A DNA stretch of 64,000 nt, taken from Nitrospirota bacterium. Its GTDB lineage: Bacteria > Nitrospirota > Nitrospiria > Nitrospirales > Nitrospiraceae. Positions within the stretch are counted from its first letter, which is position 1; each line of letters begins with the position of its first letter. The DNA lies in the NCBI GenBank assembly GCA_040757595.1, contig JBFLWP010000007.1, positions 70,203 through 134,202 on the forward strand, read 5' to 3'. A model generated the notes under the pieces. It was not told the origin of the DNA, searched no databases, and worked only from the letters and a program-made list of their open reading frames with translations. Position numbers and translations under genes: made by a program. Shown one piece after another: positions 1-7,963 of the stretch.

Positions 1-30
1 CCCGGCGGCGAAGTCACGGGCCTGAGTCGC

Positions 31-687
31 ATGAGTCACTGGATCGTCATCCTCGCCATTTCGGTCGGCCTCCTGGTCGTCTACGCGCTGGTGTTCTACC
101 TCTCCAGCCTGCTCGCGCGCGGCTCCCTGTTTCGGATCAAGCTTTCGTATTTCTTCGAGTCCGTCTTGCCCCAACCTAAAGCCGGACCGGCCAGGTCGAA
201 GAGCGACGCGGCCCCCGCTCCTCCCGCCCCGAGCAACCGGCGCAAGGCCGAGTCGGCCAGGCCCGCTCCTCGCCCCGAAGCTGCGGCTCCGTCCCCCAGC
301 GAGCCTCAGGCCCCTGCGCCCCCGCCGCCGAAGAAACAGGGCATCGTCATGCGAAGAATGCCCAAGCCGAGCGCGGCGCCGTTCACGCTTCGCGACGCCC
401 GGGAGGCAGCCGCCTCCCAGCAGCGGGTCTGGGTGAAGTTCACGAACGATTTCAACCGGGATGACGAGGACAAACTCGAAATCTACCGAGCCACGCGCGG
501 CGGAAGCCTGTTCGTCTGGTTCTGCTACGAACGGAAGCGAGGCACGCTCCGGCGGAATCGCATCACGGCCTGGCAGCTTCTCGAGGAGCGGTTCGATCGG
601 TCCGCGCACCTGGCGGAATGGGCCCGCTGGCAAGGGCTGAAGGGGTTGCCGCATCGGATGGCGGCATTGCTGCGGCGGCAGCCCTAG
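31..687 (+). CDS. Membrane-anchored protein with WYL-like C-terminal domain
   Basis: This 218-residue protein has one N-terminal membrane segment (about residues 4-28), a long Pro/Ala-rich linker (about 55-105), and a compact basic domain (about 120-215). The C-terminal part reads like a WYL-type beta-barrel: a patch with FVWFCYERKRG followed by LRRNRITAWQLL, close to the usual pattern of a Tyr/Trp-rich strand followed by a basic 'R-x-x-R-I' strand. WYL domains usually bind ligand or nucleic acid and sit in DNA-binding regulators; here the domain hangs from the membrane on a flexible tether and no HTH is visible. The family assignment is by eye. It could equally be an unrelated lineage-specific domain. 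Function unknown. Confidence 0.6.
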   Translation: MSHWIVILAISVGLLVVYALVFYLSSLLARGSLFRIKLSYFFESVLPQPKAGPARSKSDAAPAPPAPSNRRKAESARPAPRPEAAAPSPSEPQAPAPPPPKKQGIVMRRMPKPSAAPFTLRDAREAAASQQRVWVKFTNDFNRDDEDKLEIYRATRGGSLFVWFCYERKRGTLRRNRITAWQLLEERFDRSAHLAEWARWQGLKGLPHRMAALLRRQP

Positions 688-799
688 CCCACCTTTGCGG
701 AGATGCGCGGGCGGGGAGTAAGGGGGGGGAGGTGACCCCATGGCGATGGGTGAGTCGCGCAGAGGCAGGTTTCGGCTGGCGCCGGAGGGAGAACCGCCC

Positions 800-991
800 A
801 TGCGGCAGGTTCTGGAAGGGGCGTTGAAAGAATTCCGACAGGCCCTCGTGGATCGCGGCGTCTACAGAAAAGACCACCAGAACCTGGAACGGGCGTTCAA
901 CGGAGCCAGGGACTTCGTGGACTTCCTGCTGGAAGGACCCTGGGCCCTGGAGCGAGGACGGCGTCGCCCGAAGATCCGATGCCCCCCATGA
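800..991 (+). CDS. Small hypothetical protein
   Basis: The ATG at 800 is preceded by GGAGGGAG with 9 nt spacing, a better start than the upstream in-frame ATG at 740, which has no ribosome site. The 63-residue product is charged and mostly helical (an amphipathic stretch around EFRQALVDRGV and LERAFNGARDFVDFLLEG) and ends in a basic Arg/Pro tail. There is no signal peptide and no recognisable motif. The 110 nt between the previous gene and this one show nothing obvious. Its stop overlaps the predicted -35 box of the next gene. Function unknown. Confidence 0.5.
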   Translation: MRQVLEGALKEFRQALVDRGVYRKDHQNLERAFNGARDFVDFLLEGPWALERGRRRPKIRCPP

Positions 992-1016
992 CTTCTCCCC
1001 AGCCTCCCGCTATACT
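988..1016 (+). promoter_or_regulatory. Predicted sigma70 promoter of the hdrB-like gene
   Basis: ATGACT (988-993), 17 nt, TATACT (1011-1016). The -10 is close to consensus and the -35 is weak. It would give a leader of about 26 nt carrying the GAGG ribosome site before GTG 1049. Prediction by eye. Confidence 0.4.
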
Positions 1017-1048
1017 GCGAGCCAGCGACCGGACGTGACGGAGGAACC

Positions 1049-1972
1049 GTGCCGTTGAAGTACGCGCTCTATCCGGGCTGTGCCGCCAAGGGGGCGACTC
1101 CGGAGCTCTACCAGTCCACCATGGCCATCGTCGGCCGGCTAGGGATAGACGTGGTCGAGCTGACCGCCTCGTCCTGCTGCGGGGCCGGCGTGATCGGAGA
1201 GGGGGAGCCGGAAGTCGCCCTGGCCTTGAGCGCCAGGACCTTCGCCCAGGCGGAGCAGCTCGGCCTGGACATCATGACGATCTGCGGCACTTGCCAGGGC
1301 GTCATGGGTTCGGCGAACAAACGACTCAAGGGCGACAGGGCATTGCTGGACCGGATCAACCAAGTGCTGGAGCGGGACGGGCTCCGTTACAGCGGGAAGG
1401 TCCAGGTCAAGCACCTGCTCTGGATCGTCGTACGGGAAGTCGGGCTCGCCAAGCTGGCCGCGGAGGTCAGGACCCCGATGGACCAGTTCCGGATCGCCCC
1501 CTTCTACGGGTGCTACATCCTGCGGCCCTCCTGGGATGTCGGGTTCGACGATCCGGAAAACCCCACGTCGCTGGAGAAGGTCATTCGGACCGTGAAGGGC
1601 GAGCCGGTGGCCTACGCAGGCCGGACCAAATGTTGCGGGTTCCCGATCATCCTCGAAAAGGAAGCCATTGCGGTGGCGATGGCCGGGCAGAACATGAAGG
1701 AGGCCAAGGACGGAGGAGCGGACTTCATGGTCACCCCCTGTCCGCTCTGCCACATGAGCCTGGACATCTATCAGGACCGGGCGGGACGGGCGGTCAACGC
1801 CAGGCTCAGCCTGCCGATCCTGCACCTGCCGCAACTGCTCGGGCTGGCCATGGGAATCCCGGCCAAGGATCTGGGGGTCTCCCGACACCTTGTCCCGGCA
1901 GACTCCATCATCCACACGATCGAGCGGCACCAGGCCGACCAGAAGCCATCCTCGAGGAGCCTGATACGATGA
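1049..1972 (+). CDS. HdrB-like CCG-domain iron-sulfur protein
   Basis: This is a 307-residue member of the heterodisulfide reductase subunit B / cysteine-rich (CCG) domain family. Two CCG modules are complete: C11, C43-C44, C79 and C82 in the first; C155, C195-C196, C231 and C234 in the second. In HdrB such clusters hold non-cubane [4Fe-4S] centres that handle two-electron disulfide or thiol chemistry; relatives also occur as subunits of succinate or other dehydrogenases. No HdrA or HdrC partner lies beside it, so its electron partners are unknown. The start is GTG behind a GAGG site; no signal peptide, so cytoplasmic. It overlaps the following cupin gene by 4 nt and is probably co-translated with it. 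The family call is secure; the precise role is not. Confidence 0.8.
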   Translation: MPLKYALYPGCAAKGATPELYQSTMAIVGRLGIDVVELTASSCCGAGVIGEGEPEVALALSARTFAQAEQLGLDIMTICGTCQGVMGSANKRLKGDRALLDRINQVLERDGLRYSGKVQVKHLLWIVVREVGLAKLAAEVRTPMDQFRIAPFYGCYILRPSWDVGFDDPENPTSLEKVIRTVKGEPVAYAGRTKCCGFPIILEKEAIAVAMAGQNMKEAKDGGADFMVTPCPLCHMSLDIYQDRAGRAVNARLSLPILHLPQLLGLAMGIPAKDLGVSRHLVPADSIIHTIERHQADQKPSSRSLIR

Positions 1973-2289
1973 AAATCGTGAAACTCTCAGATTATCATCA
2001 GTTTAGCTCTGAAAAGATGAAGAAGAACAATATCTTTCAGACGCCCAGATTTTTCTGCGACGTCTACTGCTTCGAGCCGGGCCAGGAACAGAAGGGGCAC
2101 GTCCACGGGGATCAGGACAAGATCTACATCGTCCTAGAAGGGCAGGGGACTTTCCGGGTCGGGCAAGAAGAACAAGTCTTGGAACCGGGGCAGGGCACCC
2201 TCGCCCCGGCCGGGGAGGAGCATGGGGTCCGCAACCACACCAAGGACCGGCTCCGGGTGCTGGTCTTCGTCGCGCCGAATCCCTCCTGA
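1969..2289 (+). CDS. Cupin-domain protein
   Basis: This 106-residue single-domain cupin starts at the ATG that overlaps the previous stop codon (ATGA). Motif 1 reads PGQEQKGHVHGDQDKIYIV, with metal-ligand candidates H44 and H46 and an acidic residue near D50; motif 2 contributes H85 in EEHGVRNH. The fold would form a small metal-binding beta-barrel, possibly sensing or oxidising a small molecule. Coupling to the HdrB-like gene suggests a shared pathway, but the sequence does not show the substrate. Confidence 0.75.
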   Translation: MKIVKLSDYHQFSSEKMKKNNIFQTPRFFCDVYCFEPGQEQKGHVHGDQDKIYIVLEGQGTFRVGQEEQVLEPGQGTLAPAGEEHGVRNHTKDRLRVLVFVAPNPS

Positions 2290-2388
2290 GAAGTCTACAG
2301 GAGAGCGCGACAGGCAACGGGTGGGAGAACGGTGTCGGCCCAGCCGACCGCCTCCTGCCCGTTGCCTTCTGCGCTCGAGACCGCTCCG

Positions 2389-3381
2389 TTACTGCGCGGG
2401 CGGAGTGATTTCCGTCTGCGGCACCTCCGGCTTCCACGGAGTCTGCGGCATCAACGGAGCCGGCTTTGCCCCGGGGGACGCCACCAGCACCGCGATCGCT
2501 CCCCGCAGCGCCCCGGTCAGGGAATGGGTCACGAGGGGATAGGCGCCGGCCGACTCCACCACCACGTCAAAGGTCGCGGCGCCGCCCGGCCCCACCACGT
2601 AGGTCTGCACCCCCTTCAGACTGTTGGCGGGATTGCCGCTCTCATACACGTTGTCCCAGATCTCTCCGATCGGGTGGAACGCGGAAAACTCGTTGGGGCC
2701 CGCGTTCACGAAGTAGATCCGGACCCGCTCGCCCGGCTTGGCTTCCAGCGCCTTCCCACCGGTCACGAACGGATGGTACTTGAAGACCCCGCCGTTGAAG
2801 ATGATGTGGTCGAACTTCCGGTCGAACATGGCCTGGACGTCATCCGGGTTCTTGAACAGCTCGGACTGCACGAGCACGTACTCCCGGTCGGCCTTGGGCC
2901 AGGCCTTGGCATTCTTGGGATCCACGATGATGGCCCCGAACATGCCGCGGGCCACGTGCTGAATCATCGGGGGCGCGCCGCAATGGTAGAAGAACACGCC
3001 TGGCTTCTTGGCGACGAACGTGTAGCCGATCGTCTCCCCCGGGTTGACGGCTTTGTAGTTGTTGAGAAAGTCGATTTCGGCCGCGTGGAAGTCCATCGCA
3101 TGCGGGTAGGTGTTGGTCTTGGGATTCTCCAGCGTGAACTTGACCGTGTCGCCTTCGGTCACCCGCACCACGGGTCCCGGAAACTGCCCGTTGAACGTCC
3201 AGGCCTTGTATTGCTGGCCTCCGCCCTCCACGACCACTTCGGCCTCGACTGCGGTCATTCGGACCTCATGAGTCTTGGCCGAAACGGGGGAGGCGCTCCA
3301 GGCCATTCCCCCCAAGATTGCGGCACAGCCCAGCGTCACGGCGGCGAACCGCTTCACCGGCAATCCGTTACCAAACGACAT
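2389..3381 (-). CDS. nirK: Copper-containing nitrite reductase (NO-forming)
   Basis: This protein reduces nitrite to nitric oxide in the periplasm. The 330 residues start with a signal peptide (cleavage likely near residue 35) followed by two cupredoxin domains. All expected ligands are visible: type 1 copper H94, C134, H142 and M147; type 2 copper H99, H133 and H286; the catalytic Asp D97 and second-sphere His H236. The segment YHCGAPPMIQHVARGM, with a shortened C-x7-H spacing, is the form typical of nitrifier NirK rather than classical denitrifier enzymes. The ATG has a strong AAGGAGG site. It lies downstream of a Crp/Fnr gene on the same strand, with an Fnr-like box about 96 nt before the start codon, so redox or NO control is likely (inference). 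Confidence 0.92.
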   Translation of the reverse strand: MSFGNGLPVKRFAAVTLGCAAILGGMAWSASPVSAKTHEVRMTAVEAEVVVEGGGQQYKAWTFNGQFPGPVVRVTEGDTVKFTLENPKTNTYPHAMDFHAAEIDFLNNYKAVNPGETIGYTFVAKKPGVFFYHCGAPPMIQHVARGMFGAIIVDPKNAKAWPKADREYVLVQSELFKNPDDVQAMFDRKFDHIIFNGGVFKYHPFVTGGKALEAKPGERVRIYFVNAGPNEFSAFHPIGEIWDNVYESGNPANSLKGVQTYVVGPGGAATFDVVVESAGAYPLVTHSLTGALRGAIAVLVASPGAKPAPLMPQTPWKPEVPQTEITPPAQ

Positions 3382-3470
3382 ACGTGACCTCCTTCGTCAT
3401 GCGACAGTCGGAAAATTGTGGACGGGAACCGAATTGAAGGGAAGGATAGGCCGGCGCAGGAAGGAGCGCT

Positions 3471-3484
3471 ATGATCTAAATCAT
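3471..3484 (-). promoter_or_regulatory. Fnr/Dnr-like operator upstream of nirK
   Basis: The site is a perfect inverted repeat, ATGAT-N4-ATCAT. It overlaps the stop codon of the Crp/Fnr gene and is centred about 96 nt upstream of the nirK ATG. The Fnr consensus is TTGAT-N4-ATCAA, so only the outermost base of each half differs. If it acts as a class II site (-41.5), transcription would start near 3436 with a 55-nt leader. The likely binder is the neighbouring regulator; this is inference. Confidence 0.6.
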
Positions 3485-4216
3485 GTTTTGAGTTTTTCGC
3501 GCGCGGACCGGCATCAACACCCCTTGACAGGAGGCGGAGGCCATTTGTCTGAGCTTCGGCAGATCCCAGATGACCAGGCGTCTGGCCGTGCCGGAGACCA
3601 GGCGCGCCCGTTTGAATCGGCTCATGATCCGGATCGCCGTCTCTACGGTGATCCCCGTCATGTCCGCAAGATCCTGGCGCGTCAACCGGACCGTGAGCCG
3701 CAGCCCGTTACCGTCGCGGATGCTGGCACGCGACGCCAGGTTGGACAGGAGCGCGGCGACCCGCTGCTCGGCCCGGTCCAGAGCGAGCACCTTGGCGTTT
3801 TCCTGCGCCTCGTTGAGCCGGGCGCCCAAGTATCTGATGATGTCCAACGCGGCGTCGGGATTCCGCCGCAACAGATCGAAGTAGGATTTCTTGCTCAAAC
3901 GCAGGACGCTCACGTCCTCCATCGGCAGGGCGCAGCCGGGATGGGGCGCCCCGTCGAAGACCGCCGCCTCGCAACAGAAGAGATCGCCGGGCATCAGGAC
4001 CTTGAGCGTGACCTCCCGGCCGTCCGGCGATGTCTTCACGCACTTGACCGAGCCTTCCTTGAGGATGTGGAAGGAGTCGGCCGGATCGCCCTCCTGGAAG
4101 ATGTACTGGCCCTTTGCATACCGGGTTTCGACGACCTCGCGCGCGACCCGACGGCGGTCCGGCTCAGACAGGAAACGAAACAGAGGGATGGTGTGAAGGA
4201 GATTCGCCTTCTTCAC
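3476..4216 (-). CDS. Crp/Fnr-family transcriptional regulator
   Basis: 246 residues: cyclic-nucleotide-like sensor fold (about 12-130), dimer helix (about 125-160) and winged HTH (about 175-225). The recognition helix contains V191-E192-T193-A194-I195-R196, where Fnr has V-E-T-I-S-R; the Glu and Arg that read the GA of the half-site are kept and the Ser is replaced by Ile. There is no N-terminal Cys cluster, so an oxygen-labile [4Fe-4S] sensor like Fnr is unlikely; a Dnr/NnrR-like NO or haem sensor is possible. The GTG start overlaps the transketolase stop (GTGA), and nirK follows on the same strand. A matching operator sits at the end of this gene. Target and signal are inferred. Confidence 0.85.
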   Translation of the reverse strand: MKKANLLHTIPLFRFLSEPDRRRVAREVVETRYAKGQYIFQEGDPADSFHILKEGSVKCVKTSPDGREVTLKVLMPGDLFCCEAAVFDGAPHPGCALPMEDVSVLRLSKKSYFDLLRRNPDAALDIIRYLGARLNEAQENAKVLALDRAEQRVAALLSNLASRASIRDGNGLRLTVRLTRQDLADMTGITVETAIRIMSRFKRARLVSGTARRLVIWDLPKLRQMASASCQGVLMPVRARKTQNMI

Positions 4217-6075
4217 AAGAGCCGCTTGGCGGTCTCGACGATCATCCTCGCGCTGAGGCCATACCGGTCGAGCAGCTCGTCCGGCTTGCCGCTGTGGGGG
4301 ATCTCCCGGACCGCCATCTTGTGCACCCGGACACCCTCGCTGCCGACCGCGCCCAGAACCGCGTCGCCCAGCCCGCCGTGCTCATAATGGTCCTCGACGG
4401 TCAGGATTCGGCCGCCCGTGGCGCGCGCGCTGTCGAGCAGCGTGGCCCGGTCGATCGGCACGATGCTGTAGAGGTCGATGACGCGCACCGGGATGCCGGC
4501 GGCTTTCAACTGGTCGTGCGCCTTCAGGGCCTCGAACAGCGTCACGCCGGCGGCCACGATGGTCAGCCGGTCCGAAGGACTCTGCCGTACGACCTTCGAG
4601 CCGCCGATCGTGAAGGTCTCGTCGCTTCCGTACAGGATCGGGGACTTGGGGCGCCCGGTCCTGATATAGACCGGCCCCCGGTGGGCCGCGGCCGCTTCAA
4701 CCAGCTTGTGAGTGCAGACCCCGTCGGATGGATAGAGGACCACCATGCCCGGCTGCGCCGCCATCATGGCGATGTCCTCGAGCCCCATCTGGGACGGCCC
4801 GTCCTCGCCGATGCTCACGCCTACGTGGGACCCCATCAGCTTGATGTTGGCCCGGCTGATCGAGGCCATGCGGATGAAGTCGTAGGCGCGGGTCAGGAAA
4901 CAGGCGAAGGTGGCCACGAAGGGAATCTTGCCGCAGGCGGCGAGCCCCACGGCGGCTCCCACCATGTTCTGCTCGGCGATGAAGCTCTCGAAGAACCGGT
5001 CGGGGAACTGCTTGCCGAACTTGTCGGTGAAGGTGGAGTTCTTGACGTCCGCGTCCAGGCCCACCACGAGCGGGTTGGCCTCGCCCAACGCGGCCAGCGC
5101 CGTCCCGAAAGCCTCCCTGGTGGCCACCGAGTCGGCCGGTTTGTACGCGGGCGGCGCCATCGGCTTCGCCGGCTTGGCTCCGGCCGCCGGCGCGTCCGGC
5201 TTCCTGACCTCGGGAGCGGTTCCGTCGGGCTTGAGCTGGCCCGTGAGTTCCCGGATCGCCTTCTCGGTCTCCTCGCCCTTCTTGAGCGGCTTTCCGTGCC
5301 AGTCCGGACGGTCCTCTACGAACGAGATGCCTTTGCCTTTCAAGGTCCTCGCCAGCAGGACGGTCGGCTTGCCCGTCGTCCGCGCGGCTTCGTCAAAAGC
5401 CGCCAGCAACGCCGCAATGTCGTGACCGTCCACCACGATCGCATGCCAGCCGAAGCCGGACCAGCGGGCACGATAGGCCTCCATGTCGTGCTGGAGCATC
5501 GTCGGATCGCTCTGCCCCAGGCGGTTCACGTCCACGATCGCGCAGAGATTGTCGAGTCCGTAATGGCGGGCGATCTCCGCCGCCTCCCAGACCGAGCCCT
5601 CCACGGACTCTCCATCGCCCATCAGCACGTAGGTCCGGTAGCCCGCCCGGTCGATCCGCTTGGCGTTCATCGCCATGCCGACCCCGGCGGCCAGCCCCTG
5701 TCCGAGCGAGCCGGTCGCCACGTCTACGAACGTCAGGCGGGGAGTCGGATGTCCCTCGAGATCGGACTTCAGCGTGCGCAGACCGAGCAGGTCCCGCTTG
5801 TCGAAGAGCCCGGCTTCCGCCCAGGCCGCGTAGAGCAGCGGCGCCGCGTGGCCCTTGGACAGGATGAAGCGATCGCTGTTGGGATGCCGGGGATTTCGGG
5901 GATCATAGCGCATCACGGAGAAGAAGAGCGTCGCGACGATGTCGGCGGCGGAGCAACAGCTCGTTGGGTGCCCGCTACCGGCTTCGCTGGTCGCGCGAAC
6001 GCTTTCGATCCGCAGGTTCGTCGCCTTGTTGTGCAGCGCGGCCACCAATGAGGGAGAGATCCCGGTCGGAGCCAT
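4213..6075 (-). CDS. tkt: Transketolase
   Basis: Thiamine-diphosphate enzyme that moves two-carbon ketol units between sugar phosphates in the non-oxidative pentose phosphate pathway. At 620 residues it is the shorter form rather than the ~660-residue E. coli type. N-terminal pyrimidine-binding and ThDP motifs include SGHPTS (34-39), SKGH (73-76), GDGESVEG (153-160) and N184 closing the Mg/ThDP site; the catalytic Glu is in IAEQN (E368). A Pro/Ala/Lys-rich linker (about 283-315) joins the two halves, longer than usual. The start has a strong AAAGGAGAC site. It heads a unit with the Crp/Fnr gene (4-nt overlap) and probably nirK. Confidence 0.93.
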   Translation of the reverse strand: MAPTGISPSLVAALHNKATNLRIESVRATSEAGSGHPTSCCSAADIVATLFFSVMRYDPRNPRHPNSDRFILSKGHAAPLLYAAWAEAGLFDKRDLLGLRTLKSDLEGHPTPRLTFVDVATGSLGQGLAAGVGMAMNAKRIDRAGYRTYVLMGDGESVEGSVWEAAEIARHYGLDNLCAIVDVNRLGQSDPTMLQHDMEAYRARWSGFGWHAIVVDGHDIAALLAAFDEAARTTGKPTVLLARTLKGKGISFVEDRPDWHGKPLKKGEETEKAIRELTGQLKPDGTAPEVRKPDAPAAGAKPAKPMAPPAYKPADSVATREAFGTALAALGEANPLVVGLDADVKNSTFTDKFGKQFPDRFFESFIAEQNMVGAAVGLAACGKIPFVATFACFLTRAYDFIRMASISRANIKLMGSHVGVSIGEDGPSQMGLEDIAMMAAQPGMVVLYPSDGVCTHKLVEAAAAHRGPVYIRTGRPKSPILYGSDETFTIGGSKVVRQSPSDRLTIVAAGVTLFEALKAHDQLKAAGIPVRVIDLYSIVPIDRATLLDSARATGGRILTVEDHYEHGGLGDAVLGAVGSEGVRVHKMAVREIPHSGKPDELLDRYGLSARMIVETAKRLL

Positions 6076-6144
6076 CCTGTCTCCTTTCTTGCTTTACTCC
6101 TATCGTCCCGTATCGGCAGGGAATATCCCGACTTGATAAGCGGC

Positions 6145-6174
6145 AGCCTAGCAAACGGAACCAGGACGAGTCAA
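6145..6174 (-). promoter_or_regulatory. Predicted promoter of tkt
   Basis: Reading the minus strand: TTGACT (6174-6169), 18 nt, TAGGCT (6150-6145). It would give a leader of roughly 60 nt before the transketolase ATG. Prediction by eye. Confidence 0.4.
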
Positions 6175-6213
6175 TGCGCCCCAATCCTGGCCGTTCGGTT
6201 CGAATGACCCTCG

Positions 6214-6242
6214 TTGCGAACCGTCTTCCGCCTGTGTTATTT
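6214..6242 (+). promoter_or_regulatory. Possible promoter of the metal-efflux operon
   Basis: TTGCGA (6214-6219), 17 nt, TTATTT (6237-6242), about 20 nt before the small exported protein at 6263. Moderate match only; no obvious MerR- or CusR-type palindrome was seen next to it. Confidence 0.3.
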
Positions 6243-6262
6243 GTAGTGCGTTGGCAACAGGC

Positions 6263-6601
6263 ATGAAGGCTTCAGGTATGCCACCCCGCGCCGCCGGCCC
6301 GTTGGTGTCGCTCTCTCTGGTGATCCTCACCACGTTGCAGGTGCTCGGCCCGTCCTGTCTGGAGATTTGCTGCTTCGATGGAGCCGTCGCCGCCGCCTGC
6401 ACCCAAGATCAACTTACGGCTGCGGCCGACGGCGCACCGGCCGATGGAACCGACCGTCTTGCCGACCAGCTGGACGAGGCGACCCTCAACTGGGCCTCGC
6501 TGACGATCAGCCCTCCAACCTCGCTGGTTTCCTTGGACGACCCCCTCGTGCACCGACTTCAACTGGGCCACTCTCCGTTCCATCCTCCATCTGTCCTCTA
6601 G
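6263..6601 (+). CDS. Small exported protein heading the metal-efflux operon
   Basis: This 112-residue product starts at ATG 6263 (an in-frame TTG lies at 6251). It has a hydrophobic N-terminal segment (about residues 10-30) followed by a Cys cluster (SCLEICCFDGAVAAAC) that could bind a soft metal ion, then an acidic Ala/Asp-rich region. It sits just before the TolC-like gene on the same strand, where small Cys- or His-containing exported proteins sometimes precede Czc/Cus operons. No family is recognised, and the C-terminal part is low in conserved-looking features. Moderate confidence that it is a real gene. Confidence 0.45.
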   Translation: MKASGMPPRAAGPLVSLSLVILTTLQVLGPSCLEICCFDGAVAAACTQDQLTAAADGAPADGTDRLADQLDEATLNWASLTISPPTSLVSLDDPLVHRLQLGHSPFHPPSVL

Positions 6602-6631
6602 CGGTTCGCCGTCATTCCTGAACACCGTGAG

Positions 6632-6651
6632 CGGCGGAGACGCCTCCGCCG
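6632..6651 (+). repeat. Short hairpin before the tolC-like gene
   Basis: CGGCGGAG (6632-6639), loop ACGC, CTCCGCCG (6644-6651). The stem is perfect, 8 bp, with no T-tract. It lies between the small exported protein and the outer-membrane gene and may tune message stability or translation; no further evidence. Confidence 0.4.
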
Positions 6652-6679
6652 TTCGGCGACTCGTTGCTGGAGGATTCCC

Positions 6680-7963
6680 ATGGCACGCCGATTCCACATC
6701 GCGATCGGACTCCTGCTCTTTTCCTTTTGGTCCACGGCCCTGCCGGTGCCCACGGCCGCGCAGCCCCCCGCCCCGTCACACTCGCTCGACGAGATCCTGA
6801 ACCTGGCCTTGACCCGTCATCCGTCCGTCGCCGGCGCGGAAGGCCTGGTGGACCAGAGCCGCGGACGGCGAATTGAGGCCGGCGCCTATCCCAACCCCAC
6901 CATCACGGGCCAGAGCGGGGGCGGAATCATCAGAGATCCGAGCACCGGAACCGAGCTGAACGAATACCTGTTCTCCTTGAGCCAGCCGTTGGAATGGTTC
7001 GGCAAACGAACGGCGCGCCAGCGAGCGGCCGAGGCAGGCCTCATCGGCGCCGCCGCAGGGCTGGAGGAAACGCGGCTCAACCTGACGGCCGAGGTCAAGA
7101 TCGCCTTCTACGACCTGCTGTTGGCCCAACGGGCCACGGAGCTGGCCAAGCAAAACCTCGCGATCGTGCAGGAGGTCGCCCGGATGGTGAAGGCCCGGGT
7201 CCAGTCGGGAGAAGGGGCCCAGTTCGAATTCATCAAGGCCGAGGTCGAGCTGATGAAAGCCGATCAGGAGCTGACGCGGGCGCAGAACGCCATCAGGGTC
7301 AAACGGGTGCGCGTGGACACGCTCACCGCCGGGGCGCTCGGACCGGTCTTCACGATCCACGGCGACTTTGCGTCCTTCGACGAAGGCGCCCGGCTCGAGA
7401 TCGGGGCGTTGACGCGGACGGCTCTGGACCGCCATCCCACGATCAGGCGGCTGGCGAAGCTGGTCGAGCGGGCAGGCTTCGCCGTCACGAAGGAGCGACA
7501 GAGTCGGATTCCCGACGTGACCGTGTACGGCGGCGTGGCCCGCGAGGTCGGGCGCGAGGCCTATATCGGCGGCCTCTCGGTCCCGACGCCGATCTGGTAC
7601 CAACGCCAGGGGGAGATCGCGGCGGCGTTGGGCGCCAAGCGCAGGGAGGAGGCGGATCTCCTGCGCGCGAGGTATGAGCTGGTCCGGGCGATCAACGAGC
7701 ATTTCCAGGACGCCAAGACCGCCGTCGAGCTGATCGAGCTGTTCGAAAAGGGGCTGTTGAAGCAAGCGCAGGAAGCACTCCGTATCGCACAGTTCAGCTT
7801 CCGGCAGGGAGTCTCGAGCCTGCTGGAGGTGCTGGATGCCCAGCGGGTCTACCGGCAGACGCAGTTGGAGTACGCCCTGGCGCGCTTCGACCTGTCGGCC
7901 GCACGCGCCAAGCTCGAACGGGCGGTCGGCGGACCCTTGGAAGCGGGGAGCACCGGCGAATGA
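6680..7963 (+). CDS. TolC/CzcC-family outer-membrane efflux protein
   Basis: 427 residues with a Sec signal peptide (about 1-30) and two outer-membrane-efflux repeats rich in Ala/Gln/Glu helices, as in CzcC and CusC. Conserved marks are the DEILNLALTRHPSV start of repeat one and the LLEVLDAQRVYRQTQLEY helix near the C-terminus. It would form the trimeric outer-membrane duct of a tripartite metal pump. The stop overlaps the adaptor gene start (ATGA), and the adaptor in turn overlaps the pump gene, so all three are one operon. A lipobox is not evident, unlike CusC. Confidence 0.88.
   Translation: MARRFHIAIGLLLFSFWSTALPVPTAAQPPAPSHSLDEILNLALTRHPSVAGAEGLVDQSRGRRIEAGAYPNPTITGQSGGGIIRDPSTGTELNEYLFSLSQPLEWFGKRTARQRAAEAGLIGAAAGLEETRLNLTAEVKIAFYDLLLAQRATELAKQNLAIVQEVARMVKARVQSGEGAQFEFIKAEVELMKADQELTRAQNAIRVKRVRVDTLTAGALGPVFTIHGDFASFDEGARLEIGALTRTALDRHPTIRRLAKLVERAGFAVTKERQSRIPDVTVYGGVAREVGREAYIGGLSVPTPIWYQRQGEIAAALGAKRREEADLLRARYELVRAINEHFQDAKTAVELIELFEKGLLKQAQEALRIAQFSFRQGVSSLLEVLDAQRVYRQTQLEYALARFDLSAARAKLERAVGGPLEAGSTGE

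Noticed and set aside
3476-4216. True oxygen-sensing Fnr
   Set aside because: The N-terminal Cys cluster needed for the [4Fe-4S] sensor is absent, so only the broader Crp/Fnr family is claimed.
4114-6051. Very long plus-strand open frame opposite transketolase
   Set aside because: A mirror of a GC-rich gene; the product is Arg/Gly/His-rich without any motif, while the minus strand encodes a complete transketolase.
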